Shown one piece after another: positions 25,353-34,886 of a stretch of DNA of 64,000 bases; within the stretch, counting starts at the first letter, position 1; every line of letters starts with the position of its first letter. Source of the stretch: Reyranella sp. Its GTDB lineage: Bacteria > Pseudomonadota > Alphaproteobacteria > Reyranellales > Reyranellaceae. A model generated the notes under the pieces. It did no database searches and was not told where the DNA came from. It saw only the letters and a list, made by a program, of their open reading frames with translations. The DNA lies in contig JAQSDW010000240.1 of NCBI GenBank assembly GCA_029946105.1, forward strand, positions 1 to 64,000, given 5' to 3'. The position numbers were made by a program, and so were the translations under genes.

Positions 25353-26234
25353 GTGGCGTTCACCATCTTCCTCGCCACGGCCCTCGACGAGCCCGACATC
25401 ACCCCGTCGGACCGGCTCTATGCCGATGCTTTGGAACGCCACGGCTGTCGCGTTGTCGGCGCGCCTTGGGATGGGCCGCGGGAAGCCTTTGCTGGCGCCG
25501 ACGCCATCGTGCTGCGCTCGACCTGGGGTTACTACCGCGCGTTACAAGCGTTCCGCGACTGGACCGAAGCGATGGCGGTCGTGACGCGGCTCTTCAATCC
25601 CGTCAGCCTGGTGCGCTGGAACCTGCGCAAGGACTATGTCGGCAAGCTCGCGGCGGCGGGCGTCCGCGTGCCGCAATCCCATATCGTCACCTGCGAGACC
25701 ACCGCGATCGAACGGGTGTTCGCCGAGACCGGATGGGATCAAGCGGTGGTGAAGCCCGCTTCGGGTGCGTCGGGCTATTCCGTCGAACTGGTGAAACGCA
25801 CCACGTTGGCCCGGCAGGTCGCCGGCCTCTCCGACGAGGCGCGCGCCTCGGGCGTGGTGGTGCAGGAGTTCCTGCCGGAGATCGCCGAGGGCGAACTGTC
25901 GCTGGTCTATTTCGACGGCGTCTTCAGTCATGCCATCCGCAAGCGCCCGCCGCCCGGCGAGTTCCGCAGCAACTCGCGCTTCGGTCCCACGCGCAACGCC
26001 GAGACGCCGCCGCGCGACGTGACGGAGCAAGGCGCTGCCTGCCTCCGTGCCTTGCCGGAGATGCCGCTCTACGCCCGAGTCGACGGCGTCGTGCGGGCAG
26101 GCGGGCTGATCGTGATCGAGGTCGAGGTGCTGGAGCCCGCGCTCTTCATGGAGTTCGATCCGCCATCGGCCGAGCGCTTTGCCGACGCGACGTTGCGGCG
26201 TCTTCAAAGGGTGGCGGCGCCGAGCGGATCCTGA
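25353..26234 (+). CDS. ATP-grasp (RimK/glutathione-synthase-like) protein
   Basis: This protein of about 293 residues has the ATP-grasp organisation. An N-terminal ligand domain carries IVLRSTWGYYRALQAF. The ATP-binding segment is QAVVKPASGASGYSVELV, followed by VVVQEFLPEIAEGELSLVYFDG, and the metal-binding end is IVIEVEVLEPALFMEF. Close relatives are annotated only as glutathione-synthase/RimK-like ligases. It would join a carboxylate to an amine or thiol. It begins 2 bp after the protease stop, at a GTG (a TTG 12 bp earlier is an alternative), so it is third in the DUF898-M48 operon. Confidence 0.75.
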   Translation: MAFTIFLATALDEPDITPSDRLYADALERHGCRVVGAPWDGPREAFAGADAIVLRSTWGYYRALQAFRDWTEAMAVVTRLFNPVSLVRWNLRKDYVGKLAAAGVRVPQSHIVTCETTAIERVFAETGWDQAVVKPASGASGYSVELVKRTTLARQVAGLSDEARASGVVVQEFLPEIAEGELSLVYFDGVFSHAIRKRPPPGEFRSNSRFGPTRNAETPPRDVTEQGAACLRALPEMPLYARVDGVVRAGGLIVIEVEVLEPALFMEFDPPSAERFADATLRRLQRVAAPSGS

Positions 26235-26254
26235 CCGCCCAGGCCTGCACTGTC

Positions 26255-27565
26255 CTAGTTGACGGCATCGGCGCTGGCGCGATGGCCGAGCATCGAGCGA
26301 AGGCGCGCCCGCGTCAGGTCGATATGGGTCCGAAGTGAAAAGAAGAGATCCGAGTGGCGCATCGGCAGGATGCTCGAGGCCCGCTCGATCTTGTCCAGAT
26401 CGACCTGACGGTCGGCCAGTTGGGCGGCGGAGAGGCCCGGCGCCAGCCCGGTTTCGACGACCCGGAGTTCTCGATAGAGCTTCAGGATGTGACGGCGCAG
26501 AACCCATAAATAGAGCTTGGGCGCATAGCTGAACACCGGCACGGCGATCGCGAGTACGGTCACCAGGACCGCCAGTATCTTTCGCACGTAGCTGGTCACC
26601 CAGAACGGCATGTACCGCTGCAGGAACGAAGGGCCGTTCTTGTAGAAGTCGCGGGCGCTTTCGGCCATCGGGTATTCCGGGTCCGACTGAGTGGGAAACT
26701 CGCCGTATTGCTGGAAGATACCGGGCTCGCTGTGCACTTCCACAAGTGCCCTGGCGAGCAGGCCGATGATCTCCGGATGAACGTCGTCGCGAACCAGGAC
26801 GGAGCTGCTGCTGCCAATCAGTGTCACGTCGGCGCCCGGAATGTTTCTTTCCAGATCAATCACGCCGCTCGGCAATTCCAATCGCGTGAGGAATGGAAAC
26901 TTGCGGGTGATCGCCTTGATCCGGGGAAGACTGATGAGCCGAACGCCGGGGTCGCGCAACAGGTTCTGGATGAGCGGCGCCTCCAGGACGCTGCCCATAA
27001 TCAGGACGTCGGCCTTGCCTTCGTCCAGTGCCTCGACCGCCGCCCGTCCCCCCAGCGGCAGGAATGACGCGTTCTGCGGCGTGATGCCGTTCGTCTTGAG
27101 GATCTTGGTGACGACCATGTTGGTGCCGCTCGATACAGGCCCGACGGCGATCCGCTTGCCCTTGAGCTGTGTGAGGTGGGCAAAAGAGTCGGTTGCCCGG
27201 CAAAAGACGAAGAAAGCCAGGTAGTTGATGCGCCCCAGGGACTCCACGTCGGGCGCCTGGTTGCTGTTCGACACGCCGCCCTGGACGAAGGCGACGTCGA
27301 TGCCGGAGTTCGGCTCCTGGAGAAGCTTGAGGTTTTCGACCGTGCCTTCGGTCGAGCGGATGTTGAGCGTCACGTTGTATCGGGCGAGGATCTCCCGATA
27401 TTTCTGCGCGTAGAATTCATATGCACCTCCCTTGGAACCGGAGGCGATGGTGATCGTCCGAGGTGGCGCCGGGATGAAATGGTCGAGCGCCATCCAGGCA
27501 AGGCCCGCGATCACGAGGGTCGCGGCCAGTGCTGCTACAAGATTGCGGAGACGCAATCCAAGCAT
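26255..27565 (-). CDS. TAXI-family TRAP transporter solute-binding protein
   Basis: This 436-residue binding protein of the TAXI type has an N-terminal hydrophobic anchor (about 6-25) and then TITIASGSKGGAYEFYAQKY, the family hallmark. The ligand domain runs to about residue 330. A second hydrophobic segment (about 334-355) and a cytoplasmic C-terminal helical tail follow, which is longer than the standard secreted form. No TRAP 4TM-12TM permease gene is next to it. It follows a small secreted protein gene by 12 bp, and both may be transcribed with the upstream sulfatase. The tail suggests a membrane-tethered, possibly signalling, variant. Confidence 0.85.
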   Translation of the reverse strand: MLGLRLRNLVAALAATLVIAGLAWMALDHFIPAPPRTITIASGSKGGAYEFYAQKYREILARYNVTLNIRSTEGTVENLKLLQEPNSGIDVAFVQGGVSNSNQAPDVESLGRINYLAFFVFCRATDSFAHLTQLKGKRIAVGPVSSGTNMVVTKILKTNGITPQNASFLPLGGRAAVEALDEGKADVLIMGSVLEAPLIQNLLRDPGVRLISLPRIKAITRKFPFLTRLELPSGVIDLERNIPGADVTLIGSSSSVLVRDDVHPEIIGLLARALVEVHSEPGIFQQYGEFPTQSDPEYPMAESARDFYKNGPSFLQRYMPFWVTSYVRKILAVLVTVLAIAVPVFSYAPKLYLWVLRRHILKLYRELRVVETGLAPGLSAAQLADRQVDLDKIERASSILPMRHSDLFFSLRTHIDLTRARLRSMLGHRASADAVN

Positions 27566-27577
27566 GACGTCCGGCGC

Positions 27578-27949
27578 CTACGGTGCCACGGCATTCCAGT
27601 GACAGCCCCGCGAGGCTTCGGTCACGTCAAGGGTCTTCGGCGATTTCGAGGCGTCGGCAACGACATCGAGATTGACGCCGCCCAAGCCGAGCCTGGTCTT
27701 GTAGACGTTGGGTGCCGTCTGCTTCAGCGTGTCGTTGATGCCGCCGGACGACTTGAGCATGGCTTTGTCGCCCATGAGCGTGATCGTGTGCACGCGCGAC
27801 AGAGAGGCGTCGAGGTTGACGCAGCCCGCCGGATTGCCCTTGGCCGCGATGACACGGAACTCGATCGGGGCGGTCTGGGCGCCGACTCCGGTGGCGACCA
27901 TCGCCGCCAGCAGGCCGATCAGCGACGCCGTAATTGTCCTGGCTTTCAT
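27578..27949 (-). CDS. Small secreted protein of unknown function
   Basis: This 123-residue protein has a signal peptide (MKARTITASLIGLLAAMVA, cleavage near VGAQTA) and a small mature domain containing two cysteines (PAGCVNLD and SRGCHWNA) that could form a disulfide. I do not recognise the family. It lies between the sulfatase (44 bp upstream) and the TAXI binding-protein gene (12 bp downstream) on the same strand, so an operon is probable and it may assist one of them in the periplasm. Confidence 0.65.
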   Translation of the reverse strand: MKARTITASLIGLLAAMVATGVGAQTAPIEFRVIAAKGNPAGCVNLDASLSRVHTITLMGDKAMLKSSGGINDTLKQTAPNVYKTRLGLGGVNLDVVADASKSPKTLDVTEASRGCHWNAVAP

Positions 27950-27993
27950 GTCATTTCTCCCGGGAGGGTTCGCGATTTTCTAGTTCACACCCA

Positions 27994-29598
27994 CTAATTT
28001 ACGCCTTGTGGTGGCGACATCAGCTTGTCGAGCACGCCCTGCAGGTTGAACGAGCCCGGCTTCTGGCGCGGCGGGAACTCGGCCAGGGTCTGGAGGTAGC
28101 GGGTGACGAAAGTCTGCGCCGGCACCAGCAGGAAGATGCGGTCGATGCGCCAGCGGGCGTAACCCATGCCCTCCTTGTCGGCGCGCTCGAACGGATCGGC
28201 CTTGAGGTCGAACAGCTTGGGCACGCGCAGCGTCACCATCGGGTCCTGCCAGACGTCGAAGCCGTGACTGCGCTGCTCCATGAAGGCGAGCTTCCACTTG
28301 TCGTAGCGCAAGCCGGCCAGACCGCCGTCGTCGGTCCAATAGAAGAATTCCTTGCGGGCGCCGCCCGTGCCGTTCTTCAGCAACTCGCGCTGGTCATAGC
28401 CGTCGAGATGGACCTTGAACGGCTTGTCGTTGAGGCTGATGCCGCGCATCAGCTTGGCCTTGAGGTCGGTCTCGCCGACGGCGGCCAGCAGGGTCTGCAT
28501 CCAGTCCTCGGCCGAGAATACGTCGTTGATCTCGGTGCCGGGCTTCACCAGGGCGGGCCAGCGCACCATGGCGGGCACGCGATAGCCGCCCTCCCAATTG
28601 GTGTTCTTCTCGCCGCGGAACGGCGTGGTGCCGCCGTCGGGCCAGCTCATGACCTCGGCGCCGTTGTCGGTCGTGTAGATGACGATCGTGTTGTCGGCGA
28701 TCCTGAGGTCGTCGAGCTTCTTCAGCAGTTGGCCAACCTGGCCGTCATGCTCGACCATGCCGTCGGCCACGACGCCGAGGCCGGTCTTGCCTTCGGACGA
28801 AGGCTTGAGATGCGTCCAGATGTGCATGCGCGTCGAGTTCACCCAGGCGAAGAACGGCTTCTTGTCCCTGTTGGCGCGATCGATGAAGTCGAGCGAGGCG
28901 GCGAGGAACTCCTCGTCCACCGTCTCCATGCGCTTCTTGGTCAGCGGGCCGGTGTCCTCGCACTTCTGCTTGCCCCACTTGCCGAAGCGGGGATCCTCGC
29001 CCGGTGCCTCGGTCGGCAGGGCGACGCACTTCAGCACGCCGCGCGGCCCGTAGTTGGCCTTGAAGGTCGGATCCTTGGGATAGTCGATGTTCTCCGGCTC
29101 TTCTTCGGCGTTCAGGTGATAGAGATTGCCGAAGAATTCGTCGAAGCCGTGCACGGTGGGCAGGAACTCGTTGCGGTCGCCCAGATGGTTCTTGCCGAAT
29201 TGACCGGTCGCATAGCCTTGCGACTTCAGAGCATCGGCGATGGTCGGGTCTTTCGGCGACAGGCCTTCCGGCGCCCCGGGCAGGCCGACCTTGAGCAGGC
29301 CGGTGCGAATCGGCGACTGGCCGGTGATGAAGGCGGCGCGGCCGGCGGTGCAGGATTGCTGGCCGTAATAATCGGTGAAGATGGCGCCTTCGCGCGCGAT
29401 TCGGTCGATGCTGGGTGTCCGGTAGCCCATCATGCCGCGGTTATAGGCACTGATGTTCCAGTAGCCGATATCGTCGCCCATGATGACGAGGATATTGGGC
29501 TTGGCGGGTGTCTGAGCGCCGGCCGAAACGAAGCCGCCCGACATGCCGACGAGCAGCGCAGCCGCCGACAGCAGTCGGCCGAAATTTCCCTTGGTCAT
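27994..29598 (-). CDS. Secreted arylsulfatase-family enzyme
   Basis: This 534-residue sulfatase has a signal peptide (about residues 1-29, ending VSAGAQ). The formylglycine motif is C-T-A-G-R (Cys83 to Arg87), the CxAxR-type variant of CxPSR, so the cysteine is a candidate for conversion to formylglycine. The metal-binding pair MGDDIGYWN is at about 40-48, with a further metal region at IVIYTTDNGAEVMSWPDGG. It hydrolyses sulfate esters, or in this subgroup sometimes phosphonate esters. No sulfatase-maturation gene is in the window. A divergent LysR regulator starts 86 bp away. Confidence 0.87.
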   Translation of the reverse strand: MTKGNFGRLLSAAALLVGMSGGFVSAGAQTPAKPNILVIMGDDIGYWNISAYNRGMMGYRTPSIDRIAREGAIFTDYYGQQSCTAGRAAFITGQSPIRTGLLKVGLPGAPEGLSPKDPTIADALKSQGYATGQFGKNHLGDRNEFLPTVHGFDEFFGNLYHLNAEEEPENIDYPKDPTFKANYGPRGVLKCVALPTEAPGEDPRFGKWGKQKCEDTGPLTKKRMETVDEEFLAASLDFIDRANRDKKPFFAWVNSTRMHIWTHLKPSSEGKTGLGVVADGMVEHDGQVGQLLKKLDDLRIADNTIVIYTTDNGAEVMSWPDGGTTPFRGEKNTNWEGGYRVPAMVRWPALVKPGTEINDVFSAEDWMQTLLAAVGETDLKAKLMRGISLNDKPFKVHLDGYDQRELLKNGTGGARKEFFYWTDDGGLAGLRYDKWKLAFMEQRSHGFDVWQDPMVTLRVPKLFDLKADPFERADKEGMGYARWRIDRIFLLVPAQTFVTRYLQTLAEFPPRQKPGSFNLQGVLDKLMSPPQGVN

Positions 29599-29622
29599 TG
29601 GTCGTGACCTCCAGTTTGAGAT

Positions 29623-29681
29623 GGCGGGTGGACATTCCCGCCGGGGTCGATGCAAAACAATCGAAGGAACGATACAGTTCC
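29623..29681. promoter_or_regulatory. Two inverted repeats in the sulfatase/lysR divergent promoter region
   Basis: GGCGGG (29623-29628) and CCCGCC (29637-29642) form a perfect 6-8-6 inverted repeat. GGAAC (29666-29670) and GTTCC (29677-29681) form a 5-6-5 one directly before the lysR start. Two dyads spaced about 40 bp apart in an 86-bp divergent region are what a LysR autoregulatory and activation site would look like. The T-N11-A signature itself is not conspicuous. Confidence 0.4.
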
Positions 29682-29684
29682 CGT

Positions 29685-30617
29685 ATGGAGATCGATCTAA
29701 AACTGCTGCAATACGCTGTCGTCCTGGCCAGGCACCGTCACTTCGGCCGTGCCGCGGCGGCACTGAGGATCAGCCAGCCGACCCTCAGCCGCAACATCGC
29801 GGCCCTGGAAAAGCAGCTTGGGATGCGTGTCTTCGAACGGTCGCATCGCGACGTCGTGGCGACGCCCGCGGGTGACGATGTCCTCCAGATGGCCGACGAG
29901 CTCGTCGTTCGTGCCGAAGCGATCTCCAACCGCCTGCAGCTCGTGCGCGATGGCCGCGGTGGGCGGCTGCGCGTCGCCGCCGGCGCTTACATCCACGATA
30001 TCGCCGTCCAGCCGGCCGCGATCGATCTTATTAAGGCCAATCCGTCGATTCGCCTCGAGTTGCTGGAGCGCGAGTGGACCGCCGTCGCGGCGATGTTGAT
30101 GACGGATCGCATCGATTTCGCTGCCTTCGACGTCACTTCGTTGCGCGGTATGCCGGCGCTGCGCGTCGAAAGCCTCGGCGTGCTCGAGGGCGCCTATTTT
30201 TGCCGCACCGGGCATCCCTTGCTGGAAAAGACGGCGCTGCGGCCTGCCGACCTTGGCAGCTACCCGTTCGTCAGCACCAGCCTGCCTCATCTGCAGGCCG
30301 GCTTGATCGACGGTCTCGACACCGGCCTCACCGTCGATCCGGCAACGGGCAATGTCCTGCCCTCGATCGCCGTGGCGTCGTTTCGCAGCAGTCGCGAGAT
30401 CGTCGCCGGGACCGATGCGATCGGCATCGGCCACGTCAGCCAGATCAAGGAAGGAATAGCAGCGGGACATCTCGCGCTTCTTCATCTGCCGTGGCGGACC
30501 AAGCTTCCTTCCTCGGAGCTGGGCATCGCCTACAAGCGCGAACGCACCCTGCCGCCCTCGGCGCGTACCTTTATCAGCCTCATCCGCAAGCATATGCGGG
30601 CGATCGGGCGGGCCTGA
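29685..30617 (+). CDS. LysR family transcriptional regulator
   Basis: This 310-residue LysR-type regulator has an N-terminal winged helix-turn-helix (LKLLQYAVVLARHRHFGRAAAAL through ISQPTLSRNIAALEKQLG, about 5-50). A periplasmic-binding-protein-like effector domain spans about 90-300. The length is normal. It is transcribed divergently from the sulfatase gene, the usual arrangement for a regulator and its target, so control of the sulfatase/secreted-protein/TAXI unit by a sulfated or aromatic effector is likely. The effector is unknown. Confidence 0.88.
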   Translation: MEIDLKLLQYAVVLARHRHFGRAAAALRISQPTLSRNIAALEKQLGMRVFERSHRDVVATPAGDDVLQMADELVVRAEAISNRLQLVRDGRGGRLRVAAGAYIHDIAVQPAAIDLIKANPSIRLELLEREWTAVAAMLMTDRIDFAAFDVTSLRGMPALRVESLGVLEGAYFCRTGHPLLEKTALRPADLGSYPFVSTSLPHLQAGLIDGLDTGLTVDPATGNVLPSIAVASFRSSREIVAGTDAIGIGHVSQIKEGIAAGHLALLHLPWRTKLPSSELGIAYKRERTLPPSARTFISLIRKHMRAIGRA

Positions 30618-30904
30618 CCGGCGGTTCCTCATCATTTGCTCTTGCATGGATAGGATATACGTCCTATATATCCGATTGATGATAGGGCCCGACTCTTTAT
30701 TTGTCTCCAGTCCAAACACTCCGCACACATGTCCCCACGGCGTCAAAGTCGATTTCCAAAATGTCCGCTTCTGGCGGACATCCGGCGATGCCGATAGGAT
30801 ACACAAAGACGAGACATCACAAGGACTTGGCGGCGATTCGGCGGGCCAATGCGGCGCGCAAAGTGGGTTTTTTCTTTTTCCGCTACTGTGGCGGACTCTC
30901 CGGG
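30618..30904. other. Gene-free stretch with several dyads
   Basis: This 287-bp gap between the lysR and cytochrome c genes is visibly more A+T-rich than its surroundings in its first half. It holds GGATATA (30653-30659) facing TATATCC (30667-30673), ATAGGA facing TCCTAT (30650-30667), and ATGTCCGC (30761-30768) facing GCGGACAT (30774-30781). Short ORFs run through it, but none has a convincing ribosome site or coding pattern. A T-rich tract follows near 30869. I see no tRNA or recognised RNA motif. Confidence 0.5.
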
Positions 30905-31768
30905 TTAGCGGCGCTGCCGTGCCTTGTAGGCGAGCCAGGCGATGATCGCGTCGATGTTGGCATCGCTCAGGTTGGCTTCGTCGAACGCCGGCATCTTCTG
31001 CTCGGGCCAGGCCCGGACCGACGATGGATTGCGCAGGTATTTCCTGAGCGCCGCCGGCTGGAAATAATCGACCGGATTCATCGGCCGGGCGAGATCCGGA
31101 CCTTGTTCGCCTTCGCCCTCGCCGTTGAAGCGATGACAGGCCATGCAGACGGCCACGAAGCGGTCGAGACCACGCCGGATCGGATCGGTGGCGGGAACGT
31201 CGGCGGCGACGGCGAGGCCGGGCCAGCGCTTGAACGGACTGTCGGTGATCGTGAGTGCTGCGAGATGATAGGCCCAGTATTCGCTGCTGATCTCAGCGCG
31301 CGTTCCGCCTCGCCAGACGATGTAGAAGGGCCCGGCGCTTCCCTTTGTCGTGCCCGGGATCGCGGGCCAGGGCACGGACGGATCCTCGACCGCCAGAAAA
31401 GCCTGCGCGCTGGAGCGTGCCGCGTTCACCAACAGATCGGCCGGGATGCTGACCGAAAAATTGTCGTCGGTACGGGCCTGCACATAGTCGTCGTCTCCGA
31501 TCCTGGTCCCTTTCAGGAATTCGGAGACCGCGATGGCGCGGTAGGTCATCGCGCGCCGGTAGACCGGATCGTAGGAGACGGTGACGCTCTGCAGCCGAGG
31601 ATCGGCCAGAAGCTCCCTCCGGGAAATGGTCCGGGACGTGCCCCTGTCGGTGACGGTGAGGGACGGTGTTTGGGTCTGAGTCTGGGCTTGGATCTGGGCC
31701 TGGGACTCGCGGCCATGAAAGCAAGCGAGACCTGCCACCAGAGTAAACGCCAGCAGCAGGGCCCGCAT
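30905..31768 (-). CDS. Secreted c-type cytochrome with N-terminal accessory domain
   Basis: This 287-residue exported protein has an N-terminal signal region, then a low-complexity Gln/Thr linker (QIQAQTQTQTQ, about 25-34). A domain of about 150 residues (LTVTDRGTSRTISRRELL...) follows, recalling molybdopterin-oxidoreductase-associated folds. The C-terminal cytochrome c domain has the heme motif CMACH (Cys208, Cys211, His212), and the likely sixth ligand is the Met in EQKMPAFDE. It would act as a periplasmic electron carrier or oxidoreductase subunit. No partner dehydrogenase is adjacent. The enolase-superfamily gene lies 4 bp upstream, so the two are probably co-transcribed. Confidence 0.78.
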   Translation of the reverse strand: MRALLLAFTLVAGLACFHGRESQAQIQAQTQTQTPSLTVTDRGTSRTISRRELLADPRLQSVTVSYDPVYRRAMTYRAIAVSEFLKGTRIGDDDYVQARTDDNFSVSIPADLLVNAARSSAQAFLAVEDPSVPWPAIPGTTKGSAGPFYIVWRGGTRAEISSEYWAYHLAALTITDSPFKRWPGLAVAADVPATDPIRRGLDRFVAVCMACHRFNGEGEGEQGPDLARPMNPVDYFQPAALRKYLRNPSSVRAWPEQKMPAFDEANLSDANIDAIIAWLAYKARQRR

Positions 31769-31772
31769 CCGC

Positions 31773-32891
31773 TCAGCCCTTCAGCCGCTGCCCGCCGATC
31801 CGGCAGTCCTTCAGGATTTCGGGCCGGAAGGCGAGGCCGTGGCCCGGCCGCTCGGGCGGGCTCATGGTGCCGTTCTTCGACGGCAGCACCGGCTCGATCC
31901 AGAGATCGTCGTTCCAGTCCATGTATTCGAGATAGCTGGCGTTGGGGATCGAGGCCATTACATGGACCATCGTTTCATGGAAAAGGTGCGGGGCGATGCG
32001 GATACCCCACGGCTCGGCCGCGGCGGCAATCTTGCGCAGCTCGCTATAACCACCGCGCATCGGGTCGGGCTGCAGGATCGGCGTGCTCGGATGCTCGAAG
32101 AAGGGCCGCAGGTCGTTGCGGCCAAAATGGCTCTCGCCCCCGACGATGCGGGTCTTGAGGGCGGCGGCGATGCGCCGGTAGCCGGCGAAGTCCTCGGCGA
32201 CCACCGGCTCCTCCAGCCAGTAGGGATCGAACTCGTCGATGCGGTGGCCGGCCTGGATGGCGGTGTCGGCGTCCCAGCCCATGTTGACGTCGATCATGAT
32301 CTCGACGCCGCCGCCCATCGCCTCGCGCATCGCCTTCACGTTCTCGACGTCCTCGCGCCACGGCCGGATGTGCGCCACCTGCATCTTGATGGCCGTCAGG
32401 CCCTGGGCGGTGAATTCCCTGGCGCGGGCGATCATGCCGTCGCGGCCGAGGCCGCGGAAACAGCCCGAGCCGTAGGCGGCGACTTCGGTGCGGGCCGCAC
32501 CCCACAGCCGGAACAGCGGCAGGGAGGCGCGCTTGCCGACTATGTCCCACAGCGCCATGTCGACGGCACTCTGGGCGAACACGGTGACGCCCATGCGGCC
32601 CAGCCAGAAATTGCTCTTGTAGAGCGTCTGCCAGATCGCCTCGACCTCGGTCGCATCGCGGCCGATCACATGGGGTGCAATCAGCTCCTTCACGCAGGCA
32701 TCGAGCGTGTGCAGCCCGCCGCGCAATGGCATCAGGTAGCTCATGCCTATAAGGCCGCCCTGGGTTTCGATCTCGAGCACGAAGATATCGCGCTTGGACA
32801 CCGAGAGGATGCCGGCGGCCGGCGCGCCGCCGCGCCACGGTACCTGGAGGAGGGTCGTGCGCAGTTCGGTAATGGTGGTGGCCGTGGTCAT
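31773..32891 (-). CDS. Mandelate racemase/muconate lactonizing-type enolase superfamily enzyme
   Basis: This 372-residue TIM-barrel enzyme abstracts a proton alpha to a carboxylate with Mg2+ help. The Lys base is in AIKMQV (Lys169, a KxQ variant of KxK). The metal ligands are Asp201 (MIDVNMGW), Glu227 (WLEEP) and Glu253 (VGGESH), and the His of APHLFHE (302) is the second base. This Lys/His arrangement is that of sugar-acid dehydratases and mandelate racemases. The start overlaps the stop of the zinc-ribbon gene (ATGA at 32888-32891), and the cytochrome gene follows. Confidence 0.85.
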   Translation of the reverse strand: MTTATTITELRTTLLQVPWRGGAPAAGILSVSKRDIFVLEIETQGGLIGMSYLMPLRGGLHTLDACVKELIAPHVIGRDATEVEAIWQTLYKSNFWLGRMGVTVFAQSAVDMALWDIVGKRASLPLFRLWGAARTEVAAYGSGCFRGLGRDGMIARAREFTAQGLTAIKMQVAHIRPWREDVENVKAMREAMGGGVEIMIDVNMGWDADTAIQAGHRIDEFDPYWLEEPVVAEDFAGYRRIAAALKTRIVGGESHFGRNDLRPFFEHPSTPILQPDPMRGGYSELRKIAAAAEPWGIRIAPHLFHETMVHVMASIPNASYLEYMDWNDDLWIEPVLPSKNGTMSPPERPGHGLAFRPEILKDCRIGGQRLKG

Positions 32892-33187
32892 CGCTGGGGT
32901 TCCTTCGGGACAGTATTCTTTTCGAGGCTGCAATGCTGGCAGCGCTGGCGCGACAGGAAGCCCAGCCCGTCCTTCTGGAAGGCCAGGAAGCGCTCCCGGC
33001 AGCGCGGGCAGCGGAAGTCGTAGAACCGGTAGGCGGCGACCATGATGCCGACCAGGCACCCGCCGACGACCAGCGGATCGGGCCAGAGCCGCAGGCTCGC
33101 CAAGAGGATGACGACCACCGCCAGTATCGAAAATATCCGCGACCGGCGGTCCTGCCAGGCTTTACTGTAGCGCTCGTTTTCGGTCAC
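32888..33187 (-). CDS. Small membrane protein with a zinc ribbon
   Basis: This 99-residue protein has two hydrophobic segments (about 17-35 and 39-53), then a probable zinc ribbon made by CPRC (60-63) and CQHC (83-86). The family is not recognised. It overlaps the start of the enolase-superfamily gene by four bases and is divergent from citramalate synthase, whose start is about 60 bp away. The co-translation suggests a shared transcript, but no functional link is evident. Confidence 0.7.
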   Translation of the reverse strand: MTENERYSKAWQDRRSRIFSILAVVVILLASLRLWPDPLVVGGCLVGIMVAAYRFYDFRCPRCRERFLAFQKDGLGFLSRQRCQHCSLEKNTVPKEPQR

Positions 33188-33246
33188 TTCCGTTGCCTCT
33201 TTCCCGGCCTATCATTATGGGGGGCGAACACTATGATGCGGGCCGC

Positions 33247-34836
<1,590 letters not shown>

Positions 34837-34854
<18 letters not shown>

Positions 34855-34882
34855 CAGCATCCACCGGCGGAGCCGGCGTAGC
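34837..34882. repeat. 19-bp direct repeat spanning the cimA stop codon
   Basis: CCGGCGGAGCCGGCGTAGC occurs at 34837-34855 and again at 34864-34882, a 27-bp period that keeps the reading frame. Each copy carries an in-frame TAG. The first is the cimA stop; the second would be a back-up stop nine codons later. Each copy also contains two GCCGGC palindromes. It looks like a tandem duplication of the gene end. Confidence 0.8.
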
Positions 34883-34886
34883 TGCC

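Noticed and set aside
30646-30945. Short plus-strand ORF in the lysR/cytochrome gap
   Set aside because: No ribosome site, no domain and an overlap with the 3' end of the cytochrome gene.
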